From an uncultured Flavobacterium sp. (GTDB lineage: Bacteria; Bacteroidota; Bacteroidia; Flavobacteriales; Flavobacteriaceae): DNA of 64,000 nt. Every line of letters starts with the position of its first letter. The first letter of the stretch is position 1. Shown one piece after another: positions 8,097 to 15,813 of this stretch. The stretch spans positions 28,158 through 92,157 of the forward strand of contig NZ_OY730263.1 in the NCBI RefSeq assembly GCF_963422545.1. The letters run 5' to 3'. The notes under the pieces are model-generated. The model was given only the letters and a program-made list of their open reading frames with translations, was not told the origin of the DNA and ran no database searches. Both the position numbers and the translations under genes were made by a program.

Positions 8097-8456
8097 ATGA
8101 AAAAACTTAAACAAATCAACAAAATAGCATTGTGTACTACTTTAGTATTATTCTTAACCATATATCTCGGAATGCTAGCCCAAATACCTTTGGGAATTAT
8201 TCAAGTTATTTCAGCTATTTATTTATCAGTAAAAACGTATCATAAATCAAATTACGCTAAAAAGAACCTAGCTATTTATTGGACATTAGCAATTTCTGAG
8301 CTTGTTTTATTTTACTTAGAACAATATCATTTTCAAACTTCAAATGATGCAATCGAATGGTCTTTAATGGTAATTTTCCCCATGTCTATTGCAATTTATT
8401 TTTATATGATAATGAAAAAAATAGTTGCAGAATATGAATACAATCAAGAATCATGA
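8097..8456 (+). CDS. Small four-helix membrane protein
   Basis: The 119-residue protein has four likely membrane segments (about residues 10-28, 30-48, 60-76 and 86-108) with short loops and a charged C-terminus. The family was not recognised. It is second in the GbsR-led operon with its own copy of the operator palindrome just upstream, so its expression is probably linked to the regulator. Function unknown. Confidence 0.75.
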   Translation: MKKLKQINKIALCTTLVLFLTIYLGMLAQIPLGIIQVISAIYLSVKTYHKSNYAKKNLAIYWTLAISELVLFYLEQYHFQTSNDAIEWSLMVIFPMSIAIYFYMIMKKIVAEYEYNQES

Positions 8457-8530
8457 AATAAACATCTACTTAAAAATGGACAAAATTTATTTTTCATAAA
8501 AGTTTAAAACAATCTATAAAAAGCAAACAA

Positions 8531-9268
8531 ATGAACTTCTTAAAAGCAGAATGGAGAAACTTAGCACTTTTCAATTATGAAGTTGATCCTAAAATTTTAG
8601 AGAAATATGTTCCTGCGGGAACTGAAATTGATATCTGGAACAACAAATGTTATGTAAGCTTAGTGGGATTCATGTTTAAAAACACAAAAATTTTAGGGCT
8701 TAAAGTTCCGTTTCATATAAACTTTGAAGAAGTCAATTTGAGATTTTACGTAAAACGTTTTGAAAATGGCGAATGGAAACGCGGTGTGGTTTTTATTAAA
8801 GAAATTGTTCCTAAAAAAGCCATCACTTTTATTGCCAACACTTTGTATCAGGAACATTATGAAACTCAGAAAATGAAACATGAAATCATTGAAAATGAAA
8901 ACACCAATATTTTTATTTATCAATTGAAGAATGATAAAAAATGGAATACAATTCGATTAGAAACTAAAAACGTCCTAACCGAAATTGAAGTTGATTCTGA
9001 AGCTGAATTCATCACTGAGCATTATTTTGGATATACAAAAATTGACGAAGAAACTACTTTTGAATATGAAGTTATGCATCCAAGATGGGAACAATTAGAA
9101 GTTTTAAATCACAATATTGAAATTGATTTTAAAAAAACTTACGGAAGCGATTTTGGCTTTCTTCAAACTCAAAAACCAACATCAGTTTTCCTAGCTAAAG
9201 GTTCAAAAATTACAGTTAAAAACAAAAGAAAAATTCAAACCGTTCTTGTTTTAGAAGAAATGTATTAA
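8531..9268 (+). CDS. YqjF-type DUF2071 protein
   Basis: The 245-residue protein matches the DUF2071/YqjF family: FLKAEWRNLALFNYEVDP at the start, YVSLVGFMF, EEVNLRFYV, RGVVFIKEIVP and a C-terminal GFL...PTSVFLAKGS. These are cytosolic proteins of unknown chemistry, with a fold related to acetoacetate decarboxylase as far as I recall. The gene is third in the GbsR-led operon. No signal peptide. The family call is strong, the function open. Confidence 0.85.
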   Translation: MNFLKAEWRNLALFNYEVDPKILEKYVPAGTEIDIWNNKCYVSLVGFMFKNTKILGLKVPFHINFEEVNLRFYVKRFENGEWKRGVVFIKEIVPKKAITFIANTLYQEHYETQKMKHEIIENENTNIFIYQLKNDKKWNTIRLETKNVLTEIEVDSEAEFITEHYFGYTKIDEETTFEYEVMHPRWEQLEVLNHNIEIDFKKTYGSDFGFLQTQKPTSVFLAKGSKITVKNKRKIQTVLVLEEMY

Positions 9269-9298
9269 TCAATTTTATAATGCTAAAAACTAAAAACC

Positions 9299-10117
9299 AT
9301 GAAAACGTTAGAAAACCAAACCCTGCTTTATGATGAAGATTGTCCGCTTTGCAGTTTGTACACAACTGGATTTGTAAAAAGCGGAATGCTTGATGAAAAC
9401 GGAAGAAAATCTTACTGCCAGTTATCTGTCGAAGAGCAAAATTTTGTAGACTTGAAACGCGCGCCAAACGAAATTGCTTTGATAAACAATAAATCAAAAA
9501 CAGTTACGTACGGAATTGACAGTTTAATAAAAGTTGTTGGATTTTCTTTTCCTTTAATTGAACAAATTGCAACTATAAAACCTATTCATTTCATCCTGAA
9601 AAAAATGTATTCTTTTGTTTCTTACAACAGAAAAGTAATTATTCCGGGAAATGTAAAAGAAGAAAATAAATTAGAATGTACTCCTGATTTCAATTATAAA
9701 TATAGATTTCTGTTTATCGGATTTGCTTTAACGCTGACAACTTTTGTTTTATTTGGGTATTCTAATTTGATTCCAAATTTACCCAAATCAAATATAACAA
9801 GAGAAATCATTCTGGCTTTTGGGCAGATTGTTTTTCAAAGTTTATTTCTTTTGAAATTCGATAAACAAACCATAATCAATTATGCAGGAAATATAATGAC
9901 CGTTTCTTTGATGGGATCTTTAATTTTAAGTCCAGTTTTGATTCTGAGTAAATTTATTCAGCTTCCTGAAATGATAATTTTTGGCTGGTTTGCAGCAACT
10001 GTTTTTATAATGTTTTTAGAGCATTTTAGAAGGATTAAAGTTTTGAAACTTCCTTTTTATTTATCTTACACTTGGATTCTTTATCGCGTTCTTGCTTTAC
10101 TTTTAATCTTAAATTAA
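9299..10117 (+). CDS. DCC-type thiol-disulfide protein fused to a membrane domain
   Basis: The 272-residue protein starts with a DUF393/DCC domain: LLYDEDCPLC with Cys15 and Cys18 as the redox pair, and a typical DSL/IKVVG region. From about residue 135 it carries about five hydrophobic segments. DUF393 proteins are thioredoxin-like and presumed to exchange disulfides; the membrane part suggests action at the inner membrane. It is fourth in the GbsR-led operon, 30 nt after the YqjF-like gene. The first domain is certain by motif, the role inferred. Confidence 0.85.
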   Translation: MKTLENQTLLYDEDCPLCSLYTTGFVKSGMLDENGRKSYCQLSVEEQNFVDLKRAPNEIALINNKSKTVTYGIDSLIKVVGFSFPLIEQIATIKPIHFILKKMYSFVSYNRKVIIPGNVKEENKLECTPDFNYKYRFLFIGFALTLTTFVLFGYSNLIPNLPKSNITREIILAFGQIVFQSLFLLKFDKQTIINYAGNIMTVSLMGSLILSPVLILSKFIQLPEMIIFGWFAATVFIMFLEHFRRIKVLKLPFYLSYTWILYRVLALLLILN

Positions 10118-10121
10118 AGTT

Positions 10122-10196
10122 TACTACGAATTGCACTAATTAATATTTAACGCCGACTTTACACATTCAAAAAATTAGCGCAATTCGTGTAATTCG
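10122..10196. repeat. Extragenic inverted repeat, ATTCGTG family
   Basis: ACGAATTGCACTAATT and AATTAGCGCAATTCGT pair around an AT-rich loop, within the gap between two operon genes. Similar wording (ACGAATTGCACAGATTTACAC) follows the TonB gene near 35963, so this is a dispersed family. Confidence 0.55.
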
Positions 10197-10214
10197 TGGC
10201 TAAAAAAAACTCAA

Positions 10215-11123
10215 ATGAAAAAACTCATAATCGCAGCCGGAACAGGTTTTTTAGGACAAGTTTTAGTAAATCATTTCAAAGATAAATTTGAAGAAATTGT
10301 AATTCTAACCCGAGGAAAATCTCAAACTGTTGACGGAATCAAATATGTAAACTGGAATGCCAGAACTTTTTCGGGTTGGGAAAATGAACTCGAAAACGCA
10401 ACGATTTTAATTAATCTTGCCGGAAAATCTGTTGATTGTCGTTATACCAAAGAAAACAAAAAAGCCATTTTATTATCTCGAATTGAAAGTACCAAAATCT
10501 TAAACAAAGCTGTTTTAAACTGCAAAAACCCGCCTAAACATTGGCTGAATTCATCAACTTCTACTATTTATAGATTTTCGCTGGATAAACAAATGGATGA
10601 AATCGATGGTGAAATCGGGAATGACTTTTCTATAAATGTTGCCCTTTCCTGGGAAAAAGCATTCTTTAAAACCGAAACTCCAAGTACTTTAAAAACCGCT
10701 TTGAGAACTTCAATTGTTTTGGGTAAAAATGGCGGTGCTTTTATTCCGTTAAAAACTTTGGCAAAAACTGGTTTTGGCGGAAAACAAGGAAAAGGAAATC
10801 AATTTATTAGTTGGATTCATGAAGAAGATTTTGCCAATGCTATTGATCTTATTATTCAAAAAGAAATTACAGGCATTATTAATATTGTTTCTCCGGAACC
10901 AATTCGCAATGTCGATTTTATGCAGAAACTTAGAAAAGCAGTTGGTTTTCCTTTTGGAATTCCGATGAATACTTTTCTTCTTGAAATTGGATCTTTCTTC
11001 ATTCGAACAGAAACCGAATTGGTTTTGAAAAGTAGAAACGTGATTCCAAAAAGACTTTTGGAAAATGGATTTGAATTTAAGTTTGGAGATATAGATGAGG
11101 CTTTTGAAAATTTATTACGCTAA
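10215..11123 (+). CDS. TIGR01777-family NAD-dependent epimerase/oxidoreductase
   Basis: The 302-residue protein is an extended-SDR enzyme of the TIGR01777 (SDR39U1, YfcH) group. The nucleotide-binding loop is AAGTGFLG at 7-14, then VNWNARTFSGWENEL, INLAGKSVDCRY, SRIESTKIL and a C-terminal DUF1731-like part (NVVSPEPIRN-type motif, VLKSRNVIPKRLLENGF). The catalytic Tyr/Lys motif is altered, as is usual in this group. The substrate is not known. It sits between the DCC and SRPBCC genes; in other bacteria these three families also occur together, sometimes near photolyases, but no photolyase is in this window. Confidence 0.85.
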   Translation: MKKLIIAAGTGFLGQVLVNHFKDKFEEIVILTRGKSQTVDGIKYVNWNARTFSGWENELENATILINLAGKSVDCRYTKENKKAILLSRIESTKILNKAVLNCKNPPKHWLNSSTSTIYRFSLDKQMDEIDGEIGNDFSINVALSWEKAFFKTETPSTLKTALRTSIVLGKNGGAFIPLKTLAKTGFGGKQGKGNQFISWIHEEDFANAIDLIIQKEITGIINIVSPEPIRNVDFMQKLRKAVGFPFGIPMNTFLLEIGSFFIRTETELVLKSRNVIPKRLLENGFEFKFGDIDEAFENLLR

Positions 11124-11128
11124 ACAAC

Positions 11129-11155
11129 TTTGTCAAAGTTTGAAACTTTGACAAA
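11129..11155. repeat. 27-bp perfect palindrome in the operon
   Basis: TTTGTCAAAGTTT and AAACTTTGACAAA flank a single G. It lies in the 49-nt gap between the TIGR01777 and SRPBCC genes. No T-run follows, so it is not a clean terminator; it may be an mRNA-stability hairpin or a dispersed repeat. Confidence 0.6.
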
Positions 11156-11172
11156 ATTAAACTCACCAAATC

Positions 11173-11643
11173 ATGACAACAATAAATCTCACAACAAAAA
11201 TAAAAGCACCAAAACAAATCGTTTTTGATGCGGCAAGAAATATTGATATTCATCAGCAATCTACAAGTCCTTCAAAAGAAAAAGCAATTGACGGCGTAAC
11301 ATCAGGTTTAATCAATTTAAACGAAACGGTAACTTGGCGAGGTAAACATTTTGGGTTTTATCTCACACACAAAAGCCGAATTACAACAATGAAGCTGCAT
11401 GATTATTTTGTAGATGAAATGGAAAAAGGAAAATTTAAATCTTTCAGACACGAACATCTTTTTGAAGAAAAAAATGGCGTTACCATCATGAAAGATAAAT
11501 TGCACTACGAAACTCCGTTTGGGATATTCGGTGAACTTTTTGATATTTTATTTTTAGAAAAGCATCTTACTAATTTTCTTTTAGAACGAAATAAGATTCT
11601 AAAAGTAGTTTCAGAAAAAACAAATAAGGTCTTTGCCGAATAA
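11173..11643 (+). CDS. SRPBCC-family ligand-binding protein
   Basis: The 156-residue protein has a START/SRPBCC fold pattern: INLTTKIKAPKQIVFDAARN at the start, GLINLNETVTWRGKHFG in the middle and FGELFDILFLEKHL near the end. This subgroup is often labelled cell-division-inhibitor-like, without evidence for that role. It is the last gene of the GbsR-led operon. A nearly identical but truncated copy lies in the same orientation at 13032-13458, on the other side of the AidA-like gene. Confidence 0.85.
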   Translation: MTTINLTTKIKAPKQIVFDAARNIDIHQQSTSPSKEKAIDGVTSGLINLNETVTWRGKHFGFYLTHKSRITTMKLHDYFVDEMEKGKFKSFRHEHLFEEKNGVTIMKDKLHYETPFGIFGELFDILFLEKHLTNFLLERNKILKVVSEKTNKVFAE

Positions 11644-11712
11644 TAAAAAAAACTATTTAATGGTATTATAAAAATTCATTTCCAGCGGAAACCAAAAATG
11701 ACCATACAAATC

Positions 11713-12024
11713 TTATTGATTACCATCTGAATTTAACTGATACAGCGAGAAGCTTATTTTAATTTTACTTCCATCAAAATCAGAGATTGCAGACTCAAAC
11801 CCTATAAAATTTTGTTTCTTGTTTGTAACTGACAGTTCGTTGTCTTCATTTTCATTATTGAAAATCTTATTTTTAGACAAACATATTGGCTCAAATGAAA
11901 CAATATTCTTTTTCATTGAGAATAATCGCGTCTGACGAATCTCCGTCAATAGAAATTCCTGAAATAATGATTTTGTCATTTCTATTAGAATCAATGGAAA
12001 TCCCATCAACAGAATTATATTCAT
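11713..12024 (-). pseudogene. Probable frameshifted gene remnant downstream of the AidA-like gene
   Basis: The open frame of 103 codons does not read like one protein. Its first third is unusually hydrophobic, while the overlapping frame there gives a hydrophilic NDS-rich peptide (SIDSNRNDKIIISGISIDGD) that runs without a start codon to a TGA near 11893. The rest (SKNKIFNNENEDNELSV onward to 11713) looks coding. A simple reading is a decayed gene with a frameshift near 11900 and lost N-terminus. No family recognised. It follows the terminator of the AidA-like gene. Confidence 0.4.
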
Positions 12025-12035
12025 TGTTTTTTTGA

Positions 12036-12070
12036 TAAAAAAAAACGAACAAAAAAAAATTAGTTCGTGT
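12036..12070 (-). terminator. Terminator after the AidA-like gene
   Basis: On the minus strand ACGAAC and GTTCGT pair around a T-rich loop and are followed by a run of eight or more T, about 40 nt after the stop codon. Confidence 0.75.
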
Positions 12071-12109
12071 TTTTCAATAAATTTTATAAAAATTAAGGTG
12101 TACTAAAGA

Positions 12110-12658
12110 TTAAACCGGTACAACTACTTGTGGAACCCAGTAATAATATCCGTATAATTCTTGCCCTTGTCCATCAGCAGTAACAGTATAAACAGCAATA
12201 TATACACAGAAATTCTCTGTTCCGCCCCTGGCCATTTTAGAATTACAACTGGTAAAATTTTGCACAGTTAAAACCGGAGGAATACCATCTTGCTTGTCTG
12301 GATTAGGCTGTACTGCTCTTTTTCTTGTAACAATATCTGTCGTACAATTATAAAATACTCGATCTCCGCTCCAATATCTAACTCCGTAAAGAATTACAGA
12401 ATCATCAGAATTTTGTTGAATTGATGTCCCCCTAAAAGACACATAATCCCCAGCGTTAGCTCTAAAACTTAAATCTGCTGTGCCTTGACCTGAAACAATC
12501 CCTCTTGGACTATAACATATCATATATTGACTATTGTGATTTATTTCCCGAGGATCATTAGGATTTGAATTCTTAGAGAAATTTTTCTTAATATATTCTG
12601 TGTCTATTACGACGAGAATATCAATCTGTGCCCATGAGGCTGCTGCACTTTGACTCAT
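12110..12658 (-). CDS. AidA/PixA-family inclusion body protein
   Basis: The 182-residue protein has the AidA/PixA pattern: AQIDILVVIDTEYIKKNF at the N-terminus, NPNDPREINHNSQYMIC, SGQGTADLSFRANAGD, VSFRGTSI, VILYGVRYW, and a C-terminal FCVYIAVYTV...GYYYWVP. PixA is a crystalline inclusion protein of Xenorhabdus, and AidA of Ralstonia and Burkholderia is quorum-sensing controlled and linked to nematode killing. There is no signal peptide, so it should stay in the cytosol. The gene has the long version of the conserved leader 19 nt upstream, a -7 box and GCTAGC, and its own terminator. It lies between two direct copies of the SRPBCC gene, which suggests it was inserted. Confidence 0.85.
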   Translation of the reverse strand: MSQSAAASWAQIDILVVIDTEYIKKNFSKNSNPNDPREINHNSQYMICYSPRGIVSGQGTADLSFRANAGDYVSFRGTSIQQNSDDSVILYGVRYWSGDRVFYNCTTDIVTRKRAVQPNPDKQDGIPPVLTVQNFTSCNSKMARGGTENFCVYIAVYTVTADGQGQELYGYYYWVPQVVVPV

Positions 12659-12677
12659 GATATTATTTTATTTGTTT

Positions 12678-12760
12678 CCCTAATCATAAGGCTTTTCAGG
12701 TTTTGCCTTCGCTTTTTCTGTGCGAAACAGTTCGTTTTTTTAGGTGGGCTCTGCTCCACT
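12678..12760 (-). promoter_or_regulatory. Conserved leader element, copy D (with extra hairpin)
   Basis: On the minus strand: hairpin GTGGAGCAGAGCCCAC, an A-rich spacer, an inserted hairpin CTGT/ACAG around TTCGC, then CGAAGGC, CCTGAAAAGCCTTATGATTAGG, ending 19 nt before the ATG. The extra hairpin interrupts the element between spacer and core but the flanking wording is kept. Confidence 0.7.
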
Positions 12761-12856
12761 TTTTTGGTTTGTTGTTTATTTAGGGTATTTTAAATTCTGA
12801 CAAAAACTTAAAATCAGATTCAAACATCCTGGAATAAATACTGAAAAAGAACTATA

Positions 12857-12889
12857 GCTAGCATATACTTATTTTCTATGCCAAATCTA
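12857..12889 (-). promoter_or_regulatory. Promoter and GCTAGC box before leader copy D
   Basis: The -7 box TAGATTTG (12889 to 12882) is followed exactly 19 nt later by GCTAGC (12862 to 12857), as before copy C. The predicted leader is about 215 nt long. Confidence 0.5.
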
Positions 12890-13031
12890 TATCTGACATT
12901 TTGATTTAACAGAAACAATGCTACAGGAAAAAGATTCTTTGTCATGAAACAAACAAAACAAGTCATGAGATTATTTTCGTAAAAAACACAGCCATAAAAA
13001 TGAAATTACTTATCGTAATAGAAGGATAATC

Positions 13032-13458
13032 AAAAAAATAAAAGCACCAAAACAAATCGTTTTTGATGCAGCAAGAAATATTGATATTCATCAGCAATCT
13101 ACAAGTCCTTCAAAAGAAAAAGCAATCGCCGGCGTAACATCAGGTTTAATCAATTTAAACGAAACAGTAACTTGGCGAGGTAAACACTTTGGGTTTTATC
13201 TCACACACAAAAGCCGAATTACAACAATGAAGCTGCATGATTATTTTGTGGATGAAATGGAAAAAGGAAAATTTAAATCTTTCAGACACGAACATCTTTT
13301 TGAAGAAAAAAATGGCGTTACCATCATGAAAGACAAATTACATTATGAAACTCCGTTTGGGATATTTGGTGAACTTTTTGATATTTTATTTTTAGAAAAG
13401 CATCTTACTAATTTTCTTTTACATCGGAATAAAATCCTAAAGGGAGTATGTCAAGAAA
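13032..13458 (+). pseudogene. Truncated direct copy of the SRPBCC gene
   Basis: From AAATAAAAGCACC onward it repeats the gene at 11173-11643 with roughly a dozen substitutions, in the same orientation. The first nine codons with the ATG are missing and the end decays after codon 140 or so. The frame is open but starts only at an internal ATG (13227), giving a 97-codon fragment whose tail runs into the next, opposite gene. It is best read as a dead copy left by a duplication event. Confidence 0.8.
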
Positions 13459-13471
13459 ACCTACTTCAACT

Positions 13472-13924
13472 CTACTCTTCTAATCCATCAAAAGTTATAA
13501 GTTCATCTTCTGCACTTTGAGTTCCTTTTTTGACAAACATCATATGCATCAGAAAAACAGAAAAAATATTTATAGCAAGATGCGCGACATACACATAGAA
13601 ATTCATTGGTGTTAGAAGACTATAAAGCCAGGTAGTAAAAATAGTCCCAATAACAAACATGAAGTTCTGATAAATTCGAAGAAGTGATTCATTTAAAACA
13701 AACAACAGCAAGATTAATAATCCAACCAGTCTGTTAAAAAGACCTACTACAATAAGAACAATACCACACACTAAAATTGAAAAAAAAATTGGAGATCCAA
13801 TAATTAGTGGCCAACCAAAACCCAGAAAAACCATCCAACCAAAAAAGAATAGAATAAACTGTAAATTGGTAAATTTAAATCCGAAAAAAGAAACTTGTTT
13901 TTCCATATTGTTATTTATTTTCAA
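13472..13924 (-). CDS. Small polytopic membrane protein
   Basis: The 150-residue protein has four to five hydrophobic segments between about residues 17 and 132 and an acidic C-terminal tail (SAEDELITFDGLEE). The family was not recognised. Two starts are possible, Met1 and Met7 (MEKQVSFFG). It is convergent with the SRPBCC fragment, and its 3' end overlaps the tail of that fragment. Function unknown. Confidence 0.65.
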   Translation of the reverse strand: MKINNNMEKQVSFFGFKFTNLQFILFFFGWMVFLGFGWPLIIGSPIFFSILVCGIVLIVVGLFNRLVGLLILLLFVLNESLLRIYQNFMFVIGTIFTTWLYSLLTPMNFYVYVAHLAINIFSVFLMHMMFVKKGTQSAEDELITFDGLEE

Positions 13925-14065
13925 ATATACTTTTAAATAATATTACAATAAAATGATATTAACTGAAAAGTTAAACTGAACTTAAAACTGATCAAAAAGA
14001 AATAAATAGTGAGAATATTTACCTATTTTGGAACATTATATTAATCTTTTTTAAAAATTAAACTT

Positions 14066-14464
14066 ATGAAATTAAAGACTAAAATTTTATCAATAGCATT
14101 CTTTGCCGTTTCTTTTATTGGATTTTCACAAAGTAATTGCAAGGATTTAAAAGGTTGCGAAAGAAAACTATGTGAACAAAATATCAAATTAACGACAGCC
14201 AAAAAAGCCGGTAATCAAAACCAAATTAAAGGAGTTGAAGATGCAATCTCTCAAACTAAAAAGAACTGCACGACAAAAACAGTAAACAATGATCTTGATA
14301 AAAAAGTAAAAGAAAAACAACAAAAAGTTAAGGAAAGAACAGACGATCTAAACAAAGCAATTAAAGATCAGGAAAGCAAGGAAAAAATCGACAAGAAAAA
14401 GAAGAAACTAGCCGAAGCTAAAGCTGACTTGAACAAAGCTCTGACAGAGCAAAAAACAAAATAG
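14066..14464 (+). CDS. Periplasmic DUF1090-like coiled-coil protein
   Basis: The 132-residue protein has a signal peptide (residues 1-21, ending GFSQS) and then the DUF1090/YqjC pattern: Cys pairs in NCKDLKGCERKLCEQNI, AKKAGNQNQIKGVEDAI, KKNC. The second half is a highly charged Lys/Glu coiled coil without Cys. The role is unknown; E. coli YqjC belongs to a stress-linked cluster. It stands alone here. Confidence 0.75.
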   Translation: MKLKTKILSIAFFAVSFIGFSQSNCKDLKGCERKLCEQNIKLTTAKKAGNQNQIKGVEDAISQTKKNCTTKTVNNDLDKKVKEKQQKVKERTDDLNKAIKDQESKEKIDKKKKKLAEAKADLNKALTEQKTK

Positions 14465-14545
14465 ATTGTTTTAAAAAAGCAAAGTAATGATTTTTTTTCT
14501 CGCAGATTTAGCGGATTTGGCAGATTTTATAAATTAATCTGAATT

Positions 14546-14662
14546 GACTCCAGCTTTAGCTGGAGGTCATAAAGAGTTTTCAATATGGCTTTAGCCGAAA
14601 GGTAAAGTTTGGCTAAAACCAATAACATTCTATTACATTTACCTCCAGCTGAAGCTGGAGTC
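14546..14662. repeat. Extragenic palindrome pair, CTCCAGCT family
   Basis: GACTCCAGCTTTAGCTGGAG (14546-14565) faces ACCTCCAGCTGAAGCTGGAG (14641-14660); each arm is itself palindromic and the two arms are inverted copies. Between them TGGCTTTAGCC and GGCTAAAACCA form an inner stem. It looks like a composite REP-type element about 117 bp long. Confidence 0.7.
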
Positions 14663-14726
14663 TATTCAAAAAAAGTAATGCTCGATAAATCTTCTTTTGA
14701 AAATAAATCTTCTCATTTTACGATTT

Positions 14727-14822
14727 GCGTGAGGGATAGAAGCGGATAGCCCACAGCCTGACGAAGGAAGTGCGAGGACTTGTAGCGGATAGCCCGGTTC
14801 GCCTTTTTCGGCGAACACGCCC
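14727..14822 (+). repeat. Structured dispersed element, copy 1
   Basis: It begins GCGTGAGGGATAG and ends CACGCCC; GCGTG and CACGC pair. Inside are AGCGGATAGCCC twice and the hairpin GTTCGCC / GGCGAAC. The same layout recurs at 36148-36260 and, inverted, at 63723-63831. Confidence 0.7.
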
Positions 14823-14835
14823 AAAATAGTATTCA

Positions 14836-14870
14836 AAAAAAACCGATGCATCAACATCGGTTTTTTTTTA
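14836..14870. terminator. Bidirectional terminator
   Basis: AAAACCGATG and CATCGGTTTT pair around a 6-nt loop with A- and T-runs outside. It ends the UbiA-like gene on the minus strand and would also stop plus-strand reading. Confidence 0.8.
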
Positions 14871-14871
14871 T

Positions 14872-15678
14872 TTATAGGAAGACAATCATCAGCCACCAAA
14901 AGATAGGTACACTTTCGACCCAGAAAGAAGTATAATATTTAGAACGATTAGGGTTTGCGAATGCTATAAAAAGCATCAAAGTGATCACCATTATTAGATT
15001 TATGAGCAAATCATGAAGATCAAATGTTAAAATACCTACAACCCAAAACGGAACCATAAGAGAAAAGCCCAGAATTTTTGTTCGCTTTACGCCAATGGTT
15101 TGAGGAACGGTTTGCAAATGCGGATCATCGTTTGCCAGATCAATAATTTCGAATACCAAAATCAAGACAAAAACCAAAACAAAACGCTGAATACACTTTA
15201 CAAAAAAAATAGTTGTAAATGAAATTTCGGCATTTATTACAGGTAAAACCAAGGTTGCTCCTACCCAACAAAGTGCTACAATATAGATTTTTACTCCAGC
15301 CCAATTTCGGGCATTTTTTCTATTTGGAAAAAAAGGAAGTGTATAAAGTGCCGTTATGACAAAGATTCCGACAGAGACAATTTGAGTAATTCTTTTTAAA
15401 TGGAAAAAATAATAGCCTACTAAAAGCAGTGAAATAAAACTCAAAACAGCAATAATTTTTAACTGAATTCCTATTGGATTTTTTTTTACCCGGACCAAAG
15501 CATCATATTTAACAAAATTATACCCCACAATTGTTCCAAAAAAAACGAATAGTGCCATTGGCTCATCGTACTGAATATGAAACACATGAAACGTGATTCG
15601 CACAAGTGCGTAACACGATAAAGCCACATGAATACTGCTATTCAGATAAAAATCTAAGATGCGTTTTGATACTATCAT
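14872..15678 (-). CDS. UbiA-like prenyltransferase-family membrane protein
   Basis: The 268-residue protein has eight or so hydrophobic segments. The loop FEIIDLANDDPHLQTVPQTIG at about residues 180-200 resembles the second Asp-rich motif of UbiA prenyltransferases, and GYNFVKYDAL at about 53-62 is in the place of the first, though it lacks the full NDxxD motif. This diverged version is common in Flavobacteriaceae, and its substrate is unknown. It is divergent from gcvP. Confidence 0.65.
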   Translation of the reverse strand: MIVSKRILDFYLNSSIHVALSCYALVRITFHVFHIQYDEPMALFVFFGTIVGYNFVKYDALVRVKKNPIGIQLKIIAVLSFISLLLVGYYFFHLKRITQIVSVGIFVITALYTLPFFPNRKNARNWAGVKIYIVALCWVGATLVLPVINAEISFTTIFFVKCIQRFVLVFVLILVFEIIDLANDDPHLQTVPQTIGVKRTKILGFSLMVPFWVVGILTFDLHDLLINLIMVITLMLFIAFANPNRSKYYTSFWVESVPIFWWLMIVFL

Positions 15679-15813
15679 ACCTCAAATCTAATCAATTATT
15701 AACAAATCAACTCTTTAGTTGTAAATTTCATAAAAAATGAAGTTAAAAATGCTAATTAAATTATTAATAATACTTAATTTTGCGCCACTAAAAAACAACA
15801 CTTTTACAACTAT

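Noticed and set aside
1561..12760. The leader element as a TPP, SAM, cobalamin or c-di-GMP riboswitch
   Set aside because: The conserved words of these classes are absent, and the downstream genes do not fit their pathways.
13227..13520. A separate 97-aa gene on the plus strand
   Set aside because: It is the internal part of the truncated SRPBCC copy with a read-through tail; treated as a pseudogene.
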